Source: Seongchinamella sediminis (GTDB lineage Bacteria; Pseudomonadota; Gammaproteobacteria; Pseudomonadales; Halieaceae). From it: a stretch of DNA of 64,000 nt. Under the pieces are notes generated by a model. It was not told the origin of the DNA. It made no database searches and saw nothing but the letters and a program-made list of their open reading frames with translations. Location of the stretch: positions 124,001 to 188,000 of the forward strand of contig NZ_QRAN01000004.1 of assembly GCF_003457605.1 (NCBI RefSeq). The letters are read 5' to 3'. Made by a program: the position numbers and the translations under genes. Below are positions 15,605 through 25,002 of this stretch, one piece after another (the first letter of the stretch is position 1; each line of letters opens with the position of its first letter).

Positions 15605-17065
15605 TCAGAACAGCGCCCGTTCCATGGCTTCACACAGGGTCTCGAGAATGTTGATTCTGGCATAGTGCTTGTTATTGCCGGGCACCAGGGTCCAGGGGGC
15701 ATGGGGGGTGTGGGTCCGGGCGATCATCTCGTTGACCGCCGCCTCGTACTCGGGCCACTTCTCCCGGTTGCGCCAGTCCTCAGCGGTGATCTTGTGGCGC
15801 TTGTGGGCCGCCTGTTCGCGCGCCCGGAAGCGTGTCAGTTGCTCATCCTGGTCGATATGAAGCCAGAACTTGGCAACGATTGACCCGTGCAGGGTGAGTT
15901 CCCGCTCGAATTCATTGATTTCCCGATAGGCCCGTGTCCACTCGTCCTCGCTGGCGAATTTCTCCACCCGCTCGACCATGACGCGTCCGTACCAGGAGCG
16001 GTCAAACAGCGTCACCCGACCGTCCCGCTGCAGGTGGCGCCAGAAGCGCCAGCTGTAGTGATGGGCGAGCTCCTCGTCAGTTGGCGCGGAGATCTGTACC
16101 AGCTTGTATAGCCGGGGGTCTATCGCGCCGGTCACCCGCCGCAGCGCCGAGCCTTTGCCGGCGCCGTCCCAGCCCTCGAAAACCGCCACCAGCGAGCGTT
16201 TCTGGCGATACCCTTCCCAGGCCAGGTCCTGCAGCCGGGACTGGTACTTGAGCAGCTTTTTCCTGTAAGCACTCTTTGCCAGCACGCTGTCCAGTTTCAC
16301 GCTGGCCAGGGCATCCACGGGGGGCGGGAACTGCTCGCGGGGGGCGGGTGGTTCGCGCGTCTCAATCCTTCGTAGCACGGCATCGCGGATGATTTCTCCG
16401 GCCTTGATCTCCCGGTAGTTGCGGTCTTCGCCATCAACGATATGCCAGGGGCACTGGAAGGTCTGGGTCAGCTGAATGACCTTCTTTGAGGTGATCATGG
16501 CCTGCTGGTATTTCCCCACCAGTTCATAGGGGTTTTCGGTAACTCGCGGGTTTTGCTGGCGTAGCGGGGCTTTTTCTTCCAACTGCCGGCGCTGGGTTTC
16601 CTCCGACACATGGACCCAGATTTTAATGACCAGGGCGCCGTCGTCAGTGAGCTGGCGCTCAAATTCGCTGATGCGTCGGCAGAACGCTTCAAGCGCCTCG
16701 TCATCGATAAGTTCCTCGACGCGCTGCTGGGTTACCTGGGTATACCAGGAGCCGAGGAAAATGCCAATCTGGCCCCGCTGCGGTAACTGGCGCCAGAAGC
16801 GCCAGAAATAGGGGCGATTATCTTCCTCGTCGGAGCGTTCCCAATAGGTGTTGGTCTCGATACCCCGGGGGTCCATCCATTCATTGAGCCGGTGAACCAG
16901 CACGCCCTTGCCGGCGCCGTCCAGCCCGGCAAGTACAATGAGAACCGGGTGGCGGCTGCCTTCCAGGGCGAACTGGATTTCCAGCAGTTGCTGGCGCAGC
17001 GCCAGCGCCTGGGTTTCATAGCTATGCTTGTCAAGGGGTGCCTGGGCTTCAAACTGGTCGAACAT
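15605..17065 (-). CDS. pap: Polyphosphate:AMP phosphotransferase (two-domain PPK2)
   Basis: A 486-residue protein made of two PPK2 domains. Each carries a Walker A motif: GLDGAGKG at residues 47-54 and GWDGAGKG near 300. The second domain has the WYGRVMVERVE lid segment, whereas the first has WYTQVTQQRVEEL. This two-domain form is the class II PPK2 that phosphorylates AMP to ADP using polyphosphate, which helps recover ADP under starvation. The usual family length is close to 500 residues, so it looks complete. It is divergent from the methyltransferase gene at 17163. Confidence 0.92.
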   Translation of the reverse strand: MFDQFEAQAPLDKHSYETQALALRQQLLEIQFALEGSRHPVLIVLAGLDGAGKGVLVHRLNEWMDPRGIETNTYWERSDEEDNRPYFWRFWRQLPQRGQIGIFLGSWYTQVTQQRVEELIDDEALEAFCRRISEFERQLTDDGALVIKIWVHVSEETQRRQLEEKAPLRQQNPRVTENPYELVGKYQQAMITSKKVIQLTQTFQCPWHIVDGEDRNYREIKAGEIIRDAVLRRIETREPPAPREQFPPPVDALASVKLDSVLAKSAYRKKLLKYQSRLQDLAWEGYRQKRSLVAVFEGWDGAGKGSALRRVTGAIDPRLYKLVQISAPTDEELAHHYSWRFWRHLQRDGRVTLFDRSWYGRVMVERVEKFASEDEWTRAYREINEFERELTLHGSIVAKFWLHIDQDEQLTRFRAREQAAHKRHKITAEDWRNREKWPEYEAAVNEMIARTHTPHAPWTLVPGNNKHYARINILETLCEAMERALF

Positions 17066-17133
17066 GGGCGGTGGTGTTTCCGGATCACAGCTTAAGCGAT
17101 TACTTTAACGTATTTTTGCCCCGGCGAAGCGAC

Positions 17134-17139
17134 TATAAT
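17134..17139 (+). promoter_or_regulatory. Perfect -10 element upstream of the methyltransferase gene
   Basis: TATAAT lies 23 bases before ATG 17163, with AAGGAG between them. No good -35 is found at 16-18 bases, so the promoter is either weak or activator-dependent. Confidence 0.45.
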
Positions 17140-17162
17140 CGGGGCACACAAGGAGTTTCGGC

Positions 17163-17783
17163 ATGGGTATCTACGAAAAATATGTTCTACCGCGGGCGAT
17201 TAACTGCGCCTGCAGCACCAGGCCGATGATGAAACAGCGGGAAAAAGTTGTTCCCCGGGCCGCCGGCACGGTGCTGGAAATCGGTATTGGCAGCGGGCTG
17301 AACCTGCCGTATTACGACCCCGCAAGGGTGCGGAAGGTGATTGGTCTCGACCCTTCGGAGAAGTCCTGGGAACTGGCCGCCGAGCGTGCCTCCAGGCTGC
17401 AGTTTGAGGTTGAATTCATCGGTTTGCCAGGCGAACAGATTCCCCTGGAGGACGCCAGTGTCGACACTGTACTGGTGACCTTTGCCCTGTGTACGATCCC
17501 GGATCCGGTGGCAGCGCTGGAAGGCATGTCGCGGGTCCTGCGCCCCGGCGGCGAGCTCATTTTTTGTGAGCATGGCATCGCGCCGGATGCCGTCGTACAA
17601 CGCTGGCAGAACCGTATCAATCCTCTCTGGCGCGCTATCGCCGGCGGCTGTAATCTCAACCGGGACATTCCCGCGCTGCTGCAGCAGGCAGGTTTTACCA
17701 TGAGCGCCCTTGAGCAGGCCTATATTCCCGGCACGCCCAGATTTGCCGGTTACAACTTCTGGGGCGGCGCCAGGGCGGTTTGA
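17163..17783 (+). CDS. Class I SAM-dependent methyltransferase
   Basis: A 206-residue methyltransferase with motif I VLEIGIGSGLNLPYY (residues 38-52), an acidic residue after strand 2 (VIGLDPSE), and the later VLVTFALCTIPDP and VLRPGGELIFCEHG. The pattern is that of the Methyltransf_11 group. An N-terminal CACSTRPM segment recalls small METTL7-like bacterial homologues. The target is unknown. AAGGAG lies 9 bases before the ATG. It is followed after 8 bases by tamA, and the two may share a transcript. Confidence 0.85.
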   Translation: MGIYEKYVLPRAINCACSTRPMMKQREKVVPRAAGTVLEIGIGSGLNLPYYDPARVRKVIGLDPSEKSWELAAERASRLQFEVEFIGLPGEQIPLEDASVDTVLVTFALCTIPDPVAALEGMSRVLRPGGELIFCEHGIAPDAVVQRWQNRINPLWRAIAGGCNLNRDIPALLQQAGFTMSALEQAYIPGTPRFAGYNFWGGARAV

Positions 17784-17791
17784 GGTAGCTG

Positions 17792-19537
17792 TTGCGATAT
17801 CCTGCGTTATTGCTGGCTGTCCTGGTTGCTGTGTGTTCGCTGCCCGCCAGGGCGCAACTACTGGAGGTCACCCTCGACGGACTGGAGGGTGAACTGCGGG
17901 AGAATACCCTGGCCTGGCTGGGTGACCCGCCGGCGACGCCCCAGGCGCGCAGCAACTATCTCTACTCCGCCAGGCGCAAGGTGGAGCAGAGCCTGCAGGC
18001 CCTGGGCTACTATCGCCCCGACATCGACTTCAAACTGACCCGCGGCAGCGAGACCTGGACCCTGCTGATTACCGTGGACACCGGCGAGCCGGTGGTGTAT
18101 GGCAATATCGACGTGCGCATCAGCGGTGATGCCAGCGCCGATAGTGCCTTCATTGAGCTTGTGCGGCAGTCACCACTGAAGTCCGGAGAGATCCTCAACC
18201 ACGGCGTCTACGACAGGTTTCGGCGCAGCATCAGCAGCCTGGGCCTGCGCCGTGGCTACTTCAACGGCCGGTTCCGTGAGGCCCGGGTCGCAGTGGAGCC
18301 GGTTGGCGGCGTGGCTGACGTGACGCTGCACTACGATAGCGGCTCCCGGTTTGTATTTGGGCCGCTCTCCTACGACCAGGATATCGTCAGGCCGGGACTG
18401 CTTGAGCCGCTGATGCAGACGCGCGAGGGCGAAGCCTATGAACAGCAAAAGCTGCAGGAAACCCAGGCCAGACTGCAGCGTACCGGCTACTTTTCCACGG
18501 TCATCCTGCGGCCCCAGCCAGCCGCTGCCAGCGACGGCCAGGTGCCGCTGACACTGGATCTGTTTCCCGCCAAGCGCCACAACATTAACGTAGGGGTCGG
18601 TTTCAGCACTGACACCCAGGAACGGGTGTCCCTGACCTGGCGCACGCCCAGAATCAATCGCCACGGTCACAGCCAGGAAACCCGGCTGCAGTACTCCAGG
18701 ATCAATCCCAGCGGTCGCGTCACTTATAATATTCCCTTGTCAGACCCGCTCAATGATGTATTGCAGCTGACGGGCCGGGTGGAGGACAACGAGTTCGGCG
18801 ACCTGGACAGCAACCAGCGGGAGTTGGGCGTGCGCCGGGAAATCAAGCGGGATGAGTGGATATACAGTTATGCCCTGCGAGCCCTGAATGAATCCTGGAA
18901 CGCGCAGGGCCTGGATCGGGAGAACCAGTACCTGCTGCCGGGCTTTTCCCTGTCGCAGCGCGTGCACCAGGGCGCCCTGGTCAATCCCACGGCCGGTTTC
19001 AGCCAGTGGTATCGTGTCGAGGGCGGTGCCCGGGAACTGGGTTCAGATGTGGATCTGCTGCGCCTGACCGCCAATTATGGCTTCATCCATACCCTCGCAG
19101 AGCGTCACCGGCTGGTGCTGCGCACGGATATCGGAGCGGTGTTCCTGGCCGCAAGTGACCGCGACCAGCTGGCGCCCTCGCTCAACTTTTTTGCCGGCGG
19201 CAGCCAGAGCATCCGCGGCTACAGCTACCAGTCCATCGGCAACGAGATCACGCGGGTCGCCGATGACGGCGAGGACGTCACCCTGGTGGTCGGCGGTGAC
19301 CGCCTGCTGACCGCCAGCGTCGAGTACCAGTACAGCTTTAACAAGAACTGGCGCGGGGCCCTGTTCGTTGACGCCGGCGATGCCTTCGATGAGGGTGATT
19401 TCGATGCCAATGTCGGCGCCGGCATCGGCGTCCATTACGTCACCCAGATCGGGGCCATACGCTTGGACCTGGCCAACCCGGTTACCGACGACAGCCCGTC
19501 CTGGCGTGTCCACCTGTCCATAGGCGCTGAATTTTGA
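17792..19537 (+). CDS. tamA: Outer-membrane translocation module subunit TamA
   Basis: A 581-residue Omp85-family protein. A signal peptide (LLLAVLVAVCSLPARAQ) is followed by POTRA-type repeats to about residue 265 and a 16-strand-type barrel. The barrel contains the lid signature GGSQSIRGYSYQSIG near residue 470 and ends in Phe. TamA pairs with TamB to move phospholipids or autotransporter-type cargo across the envelope. The start is TTG 17792, with GAGG 6 bases upstream. Its stop overlaps the tamB start by TTGA. Length matches E. coli TamA (577). Confidence 0.93.
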   Translation: MRYPALLLAVLVAVCSLPARAQLLEVTLDGLEGELRENTLAWLGDPPATPQARSNYLYSARRKVEQSLQALGYYRPDIDFKLTRGSETWTLLITVDTGEPVVYGNIDVRISGDASADSAFIELVRQSPLKSGEILNHGVYDRFRRSISSLGLRRGYFNGRFREARVAVEPVGGVADVTLHYDSGSRFVFGPLSYDQDIVRPGLLEPLMQTREGEAYEQQKLQETQARLQRTGYFSTVILRPQPAAASDGQVPLTLDLFPAKRHNINVGVGFSTDTQERVSLTWRTPRINRHGHSQETRLQYSRINPSGRVTYNIPLSDPLNDVLQLTGRVEDNEFGDLDSNQRELGVRREIKRDEWIYSYALRALNESWNAQGLDRENQYLLPGFSLSQRVHQGALVNPTAGFSQWYRVEGGARELGSDVDLLRLTANYGFIHTLAERHRLVLRTDIGAVFLAASDRDQLAPSLNFFAGGSQSIRGYSYQSIGNEITRVADDGEDVTLVVGGDRLLTASVEYQYSFNKNWRGALFVDAGDAFDEGDFDANVGAGIGVHYVTQIGAIRLDLANPVTDDSPSWRVHLSIGAEF

Positions 19538-22500
19538 AACTCCTGGCCTCGATTGCGGCAGTGGTGCTGCTGCTGTGTTTGCTGTTACTGGCGTTGCCGT
19601 TCTCCGCCGCCGGTACCCGGGTGCTGGCGCACGCGGTCAACGGGACCGGGCTGCTGCAGGTGGAATACGGCAGCGGTAGCCTGTTCGGTGAACTCGGTTT
19701 ACAGCGCGTCGCACTGGAGCTGGACAGCATCGAGCTGGTGCTGGAAGACGTGAACACCCGCCTCGATATCGACTGTTTCTGGCGCAGCGCGTTCTGTTTC
19801 GACACATTGCGAGTACAGTCACTGCGCCTGGACGTCGCGGAGGGAGGCGGGCAGGCGGACCCGGAGCCGCCGGCCTTGATCGAAATCCCATTCATCTATC
19901 GCGCCAGCAATCTGCAGGTAGCGCAGCTGCGCGTCGGCTGGCCCGGCGGCCACTGGCAGCAGGAAAACCTGGTCGCCGACCTGCAACTGGCAAATTCGGT
20001 GCTGGAAGTGTACTCGGCGCATATTGCCTCACCCGTGCTGTTTATCGCCGCTGACGCCAGTAGCGACGCCGGGTACCAGGGCTTCGAGCCGCCCCCCATT
20101 TTCATGCCCCTGGGGCTGCACGTAGATAGTCTGCAAATTACCGCGGCCCGGTTCCAGCTCGGCGAGCAAACGACGCAGATCGACCGCCTGTCGCTCGCCG
20201 GTTCATGGCGGCAGTACGAGCTGCAGCTGAGTGAACTGGCAGCGGGCAGCGAGGCCCTCGGCGAGGCGGCGGTCGAGGGCGAGGTGCAGTTTGCGGCAAA
20301 CTGGAGTTTTTCCCTTGATGGTGAGGCAACGCTGGCGGATACCGGGGGTGAATTGCTCGCCCGGCGGCGGCTGCGAACGACCTTACAAGGCGATCTGCAG
20401 CAGCTGCTGCTCGAGGTAACGGCCGCCGGGGAACCGGCCCTGGCGCTTGAGCTGCAGGCCAACGTCATGGCCGCGGGGCTGCCCCTTGAGGGCGGCGCCA
20501 GTGCCCAGTGGCCGGATGGCACCAGTCTGGGACAAATCATGGCGAGCGATGGCCCGCTGGACAGCGTGGTGTTGAACGGCCCGGCGACAGCCGGCTTCGA
20601 GGGCACGCTGGACAGCCTGCAGTTCAACATCGCCACTGCTGCCAGTGGTCTGGGCTACCAGCAGCTGCAACTGCAGGCCGCCGGGAAAGTGGCCGGTACC
20701 GGGCTGGAGCTTGGGTCGCTGGAGCTTGTTGATGGCAACAGCCAGAGCCGCTTGCTGGCGACTGGCAAGCTCGACTGGGGCCAGGGCTGGAATCTGGTAG
20801 CCGCTGTCGAGTCCCCCGGCCTGGCCCTGCCTGACCTGGGCGGAGGATCGGCGGGGCGCCTGGCGGGCAGTCTGCAACTGCTGCTGGAAGGAGCCGGGGA
20901 CAGCTGGTCGCTGCGCTGGCAGGCGCTGGATATCAGTGGCGATTACCGCGGCTTGCCCGCCGTGGCCCGGGGCGATGGCGGCATTGATTCCCAGCTGCAG
21001 CTGTTGCCCGGGACCACGGAGCTTGGCGCCAATGGGGCCGAACTGAAGGTGCTTGCCGAGCGGGGGCAGGGCGCTGCCAGGCTGGAGTTTCAGCTCGACG
21101 ACCTCGGGCGCTGGATCGCCGGCGCCCAGGGGCAGATTGAAATGGATGGCAGTGGCACGCTGGGCCGGGAACAACTGCAGCTGCGCGGTCGGGCCGACAA
21201 CATACGGGTCAATGGCGTCGATCTGGGTCGGGTAAATCTGGCGCTGGAGTATGCCGGTAAAGAGCAGCGCCTGGCTGCCAGTGTGCGGGCCCCGGCTATC
21301 AGCAGTAGCGGCTACCAGATGCGCAATGTCCAGCTGACGCTGGATGGTTCCTTCGCCAGCCATCGCCTGCAACTGGCTTCTGCGGGGGATATCAGCGGTA
21401 CCCTGGATGTTACGGGCAGCTGGAATTCCGGGCAGTGGTCCGGGAGCCTGGCGCCGTCGCGGCTGGCCACCGGTTCCGGCGACTGGGTGTTGCCCGAGGC
21501 AGTTGGCCTGGAGTGGCTGTCCGGGGCCAGCCAGCTCAGCATCGCCGGCCATTGCTGGCGCCACCCGGAATTCACCCTGTGCGCAGAGCCCATCACTGCT
21601 GGCGGCAGCGGTAAACTTCACCTCGACCTTGCTGGCAATGTGCGCGCATTCAACGGCCTGTTGCCACGTGGGTTCCGGGTGGGCGGCCAGCTCGATGCCC
21701 GCCTGGATGTCGCCTGGCAGCCCGGACAGCGGATGCAGCTGGATGCCCGGATCGACGGCCGCAACATGCGCGCCACCCGACATTACGGCATGGGCGAGCG
21801 GGTCAGTGTTGACTGGCAGGCCATGGAGCTGGTTCTGGCGCGACAGGACGACGATAGCCTGGCTGTCAGCGGCTTCATTACGCGCGACAATTTGAGGGTG
21901 CTGACCGTGGATGGGACGTTGCCCGCCAGCGCTGCAGGTGAGATGCAGGCGCGCATCGCTCTGGACAGCCTGCAGCTGTCAATGCTGTCGCCCTGGGTGA
22001 CGGAACTGGCGGAACTGGCTGGCTCCCTGTCCGGTGAATTGCTGCTGACGGGAACACCGCAGGTGCCCCTGGCCACCGGAAACCTGCGCCTGCGAGACGG
22101 GCGCATGGTGGCGGTGGCCAACCCAACCGTCCTTTCCGAGCTCGCCCTGGACCTGCGTCTCGATGGTGAACAGGCTGATCTGGCGGGCAGCGCCAGTCTT
22201 GGCGATGGCGCGATCTCCATGCAGGGAAAAGTCACCAGGGAACCGCTGTTACAGGTGCAGCTGACGGTCAGTGGCGGGCGCCACCTGATCCTGCTGCCGC
22301 CGGCTTCAGAGGTGCTGGTGTCGGAGAAGCTGGCGCTGTCACTGGACGGCAAGGTGCTCGATGTGCAGGGTGAGGTGCAGGTGCACGAGGGGGTGTTGCG
22401 GCATGCGGAACTGCCGGCCGGCAGTGTTGGCCTGTCCCGGGAGGTGGTGGTGGTCGATACCCTGGGCAACGTGATTACCGAAGAGGATCCCTTCGACCTC

Positions 22501-23202
22501 AGCGCCGATATCTGGGTTCGCATCAGGGACCGTTTCCAGGTTGAGGGGGAGGGCCTGCGCGCCACCCTCGGTGGCGACCTGCATGTGGTAGCGGCACCGG
22601 GAGAGGACCCACAGGTCTTCGGCAATCTCAACCTGATCGGCGGCGAGCTCGAAGCCTATCGGCAGCGATTGCAGATACGCAACGGCACCATCGCATTTTC
22701 CGGACCGGTGGACAATCCGGCACTGGACGTTACCGCAGAGCGGGATATCCGCGCCGATAACGTCACCGTGGGCGCGCGCCTGCAGGGGCCGCTCAATGAG
22801 CCGGTGCTCGAGGTGTACTCCGATCCGGTCATGTCCCAGAGTGAGGCCATGTCCTACCTGGTGCGCGGCCGTGGCCTGGATGCCGGCGCCGGCGCGGACG
22901 GCACCGCGCTGGCCCTGTCGATGGGCGCCAGTGTGGTCAACAGGAGCGGGATCGTCGATGGCTTGAATCGCCTGCCCCTGATCAGCGATGTGGCCTTTGG
23001 CGCCAGCGGTGAGCAGGACGATACCGCGGCTACTGTCAGCGGTTATATTGGTAACCGGCTTTACCTTTCATTCGGTCGCGGGCTGTACCAGCCGCTCAAT
23101 GTGCTGACCGCGCGATTGTACCTGCAAAGCCGGTTGTGGCTGGAAGTGGTCAGCGAGCTGGAAAACTCCGCTGACCTTTACTATTCCTTCGATATCGACT
23201 GA
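19534..23202 (+). CDS. tamB: Inner-membrane-anchored translocation module subunit TamB
   Basis: A 1222-residue AsmA-like protein. It has a single N-terminal membrane anchor (VVLLLCLLLLALPFSAAG), then a very long beta-rich body of repeating amphipathic strands, and a C-terminal TamB (DUF490) domain. That domain includes NVTVGARLQGPLNEPVLEVY and SQSEAMSYLVRGRGLD. The protein bridges the periplasm and forms a groove for phospholipid transfer to TamA. It starts at TTG 19534 inside the tamA stop. E. coli TamB is 1259 residues, so this is full-length. The gene abuts its convergent neighbour with no intergenic base. Confidence 0.93.
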   Translation: MKLLASIAAVVLLLCLLLLALPFSAAGTRVLAHAVNGTGLLQVEYGSGSLFGELGLQRVALELDSIELVLEDVNTRLDIDCFWRSAFCFDTLRVQSLRLDVAEGGGQADPEPPALIEIPFIYRASNLQVAQLRVGWPGGHWQQENLVADLQLANSVLEVYSAHIASPVLFIAADASSDAGYQGFEPPPIFMPLGLHVDSLQITAARFQLGEQTTQIDRLSLAGSWRQYELQLSELAAGSEALGEAAVEGEVQFAANWSFSLDGEATLADTGGELLARRRLRTTLQGDLQQLLLEVTAAGEPALALELQANVMAAGLPLEGGASAQWPDGTSLGQIMASDGPLDSVVLNGPATAGFEGTLDSLQFNIATAASGLGYQQLQLQAAGKVAGTGLELGSLELVDGNSQSRLLATGKLDWGQGWNLVAAVESPGLALPDLGGGSAGRLAGSLQLLLEGAGDSWSLRWQALDISGDYRGLPAVARGDGGIDSQLQLLPGTTELGANGAELKVLAERGQGAARLEFQLDDLGRWIAGAQGQIEMDGSGTLGREQLQLRGRADNIRVNGVDLGRVNLALEYAGKEQRLAASVRAPAISSSGYQMRNVQLTLDGSFASHRLQLASAGDISGTLDVTGSWNSGQWSGSLAPSRLATGSGDWVLPEAVGLEWLSGASQLSIAGHCWRHPEFTLCAEPITAGGSGKLHLDLAGNVRAFNGLLPRGFRVGGQLDARLDVAWQPGQRMQLDARIDGRNMRATRHYGMGERVSVDWQAMELVLARQDDDSLAVSGFITRDNLRVLTVDGTLPASAAGEMQARIALDSLQLSMLSPWVTELAELAGSLSGELLLTGTPQVPLATGNLRLRDGRMVAVANPTVLSELALDLRLDGEQADLAGSASLGDGAISMQGKVTREPLLQVQLTVSGGRHLILLPPASEVLVSEKLALSLDGKVLDVQGEVQVHEGVLRHAELPAGSVGLSREVVVVDTLGNVITEEDPFDLSADIWVRIRDRFQVEGEGLRATLGGDLHVVAAPGEDPQVFGNLNLIGGELEAYRQRLQIRNGTIAFSGPVDNPALDVTAERDIRADNVTVGARLQGPLNEPVLEVYSDPVMSQSEAMSYLVRGRGLDAGAGADGTALALSMGASVVNRSGIVDGLNRLPLISDVAFGASGEQDDTAATVSGYIGNRLYLSFGRGLYQPLNVLTARLYLQSRLWLEVVSELENSADLYYSFDID

Positions 23203-23847
23203 TCAGGCCTGCCTGGGCAGGACGTAAAGCTCGACGCGACGGTTCTGGGCGCGACCTGCCGCGGTGCCATTGTCGGCAATCGGCTGGGTAAAGCCCATAC
23301 CCTGTACCAGCATCCGGCTGCGATCGACCCGGCGGGTGACCAGGTAGTCGGCCACGCTTGCGGCACGGCGCTCTGACAGGGTCTGGTTGTACTGGGCGCT
23401 GCCGGTATTGTCGGTGTGGCCGCTGACCCTGAGGGTAGTGTCGGCGTATTTGGCCAGCACCTCGCCGACGGAGTTCAGGACCGGGTAGAAGCTGCTGCGC
23501 AGGTTGTAGGAGTCAGTCTCAAAGGTGATGTTGCCAGGCATAATGAGGCGAATATTGTCGCCCTCGCGCACCACCTGTACCCCGGTTCCCTGCAGCTGTT
23601 CGCGCAGCTTTGCCTCCTGCACGTCCATGTAGGCACCGACGCCAGCCCCGACGATGCCACAGCCCAGGGCCGCGTTGCGGGCATGCTTGCCGGAGTCTAT
23701 GGCGCCTACCAGGCCGCACACAGCGGCCGCCCCGGCGCCATAGGTGGCGGCCTTGCTGGCCTGTTGTTCCCCGGTGTAGGGATTGGTGGTGCAGGCCGCG
23801 AGCAGGGTGGCAGCGGCAATAGCGGAAAGTGGCATCAAAGGTCGCAT
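23203..23847 (-). CDS. OmpA-family peptidoglycan-binding lipoprotein
   Basis: A 214-residue lipoprotein with lipobox LLAAC at residues 15-19, a Gly/Ala-rich central segment similar to glycine-zipper regions (about 35-75), and a C-terminal OmpA domain. The OmpA domain has LRVSGHTDNTGSAQYNQTLS and ERRAASVADYLV, the residues that bind diaminopimelate. This layout is that of YiaD-like proteins, which tether the outer membrane to peptidoglycan. ATG 23847 is preferred because AAGGAG lies 9 bases upstream. Its stop codon directly abuts the tamB stop. Confidence 0.9.
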   Translation of the reverse strand: MRPLMPLSAIAAATLLAACTTNPYTGEQQASKAATYGAGAAAVCGLVGAIDSGKHARNAALGCGIVGAGVGAYMDVQEAKLREQLQGTGVQVVREGDNIRLIMPGNITFETDSYNLRSSFYPVLNSVGEVLAKYADTTLRVSGHTDNTGSAQYNQTLSERRAASVADYLVTRRVDRSRMLVQGMGFTQPIADNGTAAGRAQNRRVELYVLPRQA

Positions 23848-23916
23848 CGAGTCGTTTCTCCTTGGTTTGGTGGCTGAGTTGGACAGCGCGTGGCTGTTGT
23901 TGTTCTGTAAAACTAT

Positions 23917-23939
23917 GTGAAAAAATAATAACCTTTCAC
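23917..23939. promoter_or_regulatory. Inverted repeat in a divergent, AT-rich promoter region
   Basis: GTGAAA and TTTCAC flank 11 AT-rich bases, 70 bases upstream of the OmpA-like gene and 61 bases upstream of ATG 24001. A regulator site is possible; no regulator is indicated. Confidence 0.3.
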
Positions 23940-24000
23940 GACTGGTTAAATGCAAGGCAATTCGGTAGTTTGTGCCGTTTGTAGTGACTCGGACCTGAAG

Positions 24001-25002
24001 ATGGACCCCTTGACCCAGGGCGCGCTGGGCGCGGCCCTTCCCCAGTCGACCGCCGCCAGACAGCAGGCGGGGAGCGCCGCCTTGCTCGGTTTTCTCGCCG
24101 GTATGGCGCCGGACCTTGATGTGCTGATCCGCTCGTCCTCAGACCCCCTGCTGTTCCTCGAATACCATCGGCACTTTACCCATGCGCTCGTTTTCATTCC
24201 TTTCGGTGGTGCAATCTGTGCCCTGGCGCTGCACTACCTGTTTGGCCGGCGCCGGGGATTGTCCCTGGGGCAGAGCTGGCTGTTCTGCACCCTGGGCTAC
24301 GCAACCCACGCGCTACTGGATGCCTGCACCACCTATGGCACCATGCTGTTGTGGCCCTTCAGTGACCAGCGCTTTGCCTGGAATACCATCTCGGTGATCG
24401 ACCCCCTGTTTACCCTGCCGTTGCTGCTGGCGGTGGTGCTGGCGGCGATCTGGCGCAAACCGGTGCTGGCGCGCTTCGGACTGGCCTGGGCAGTGCTGTA
24501 CATCGGCCTGGGCCTGGTGCAGCGGGACGCGGCGGTGGCGATGGGCCATGAGCTGGCGGCCCAGCGCGGGCACCAGCCCCTGCGCCTGGAGGCGAAACCG
24601 AGTTTTGCCAACATCCTGGTGTGGAAAACGGTGTATGAGACCGCAGAACGCTATTACGTCGACGCGGTGCGGGCCACTGTCAAGCCGCGGGTATATCCCG
24701 GCAGTTCAGTGGAGAAACTGGTCCTGGAGCGAGACATGCCCTGGCTGGATCCCGGCTCGCAGCAGGCCCGGGACGTGGAGCGATTCCGCTGGTTCAGTAA
24801 CGGTTATATTGCCCGGGACCCGGTCTACAGCAACCGGGTTATCGACATCCGCTACTCCCTCCTGCCCAACCAGATCGATCCCCTGTGGAGCATCGAGCTC
24901 AAGCCGGGGGCGACGCCCCGGGAGCATGTGCAGTACCGGACTCACCGGGAGGACAGTCGGGACCGGGTGCCGCTGATGTGGGATATGATTACCGGCCGCT
25001 GA
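24001..25002 (+). CDS. YdjM/YbcI-like (DUF457) predicted metal-dependent membrane hydrolase
   Basis: A 333-residue inner-membrane protein opening with MDPLTQGALGAALPQ, typical of the DUF457 family. Conserved acidic and histidine residues appear in GMAPDLDVLIR, HRHFTHALVF and THALLDACTTYGT. Four or five membrane helices occupy the first 190 residues. A soluble C-terminal region of about 140 residues is longer than in E. coli YdjM. The family is annotated as membrane-bound metal-dependent hydrolases, with no known substrate. ATG 24001 begins the family-typical sequence; an upstream in-frame ATG at 23950 adds unlikely residues. The 3' end overlaps the next gene by 14 bases. Confidence 0.82.
   Translation: MDPLTQGALGAALPQSTAARQQAGSAALLGFLAGMAPDLDVLIRSSSDPLLFLEYHRHFTHALVFIPFGGAICALALHYLFGRRRGLSLGQSWLFCTLGYATHALLDACTTYGTMLLWPFSDQRFAWNTISVIDPLFTLPLLLAVVLAAIWRKPVLARFGLAWAVLYIGLGLVQRDAAVAMGHELAAQRGHQPLRLEAKPSFANILVWKTVYETAERYYVDAVRATVKPRVYPGSSVEKLVLERDMPWLDPGSQQARDVERFRWFSNGYIARDPVYSNRVIDIRYSLLPNQIDPLWSIELKPGATPREHVQYRTHREDSRDRVPLMWDMITGR

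Noticed and set aside
20383-21783. 466-codon frame antisense to tamB
   Set aside because: It is composed of Gln/Pro/Ala-rich sequence as expected from the reverse of a beta-rich protein; no support.
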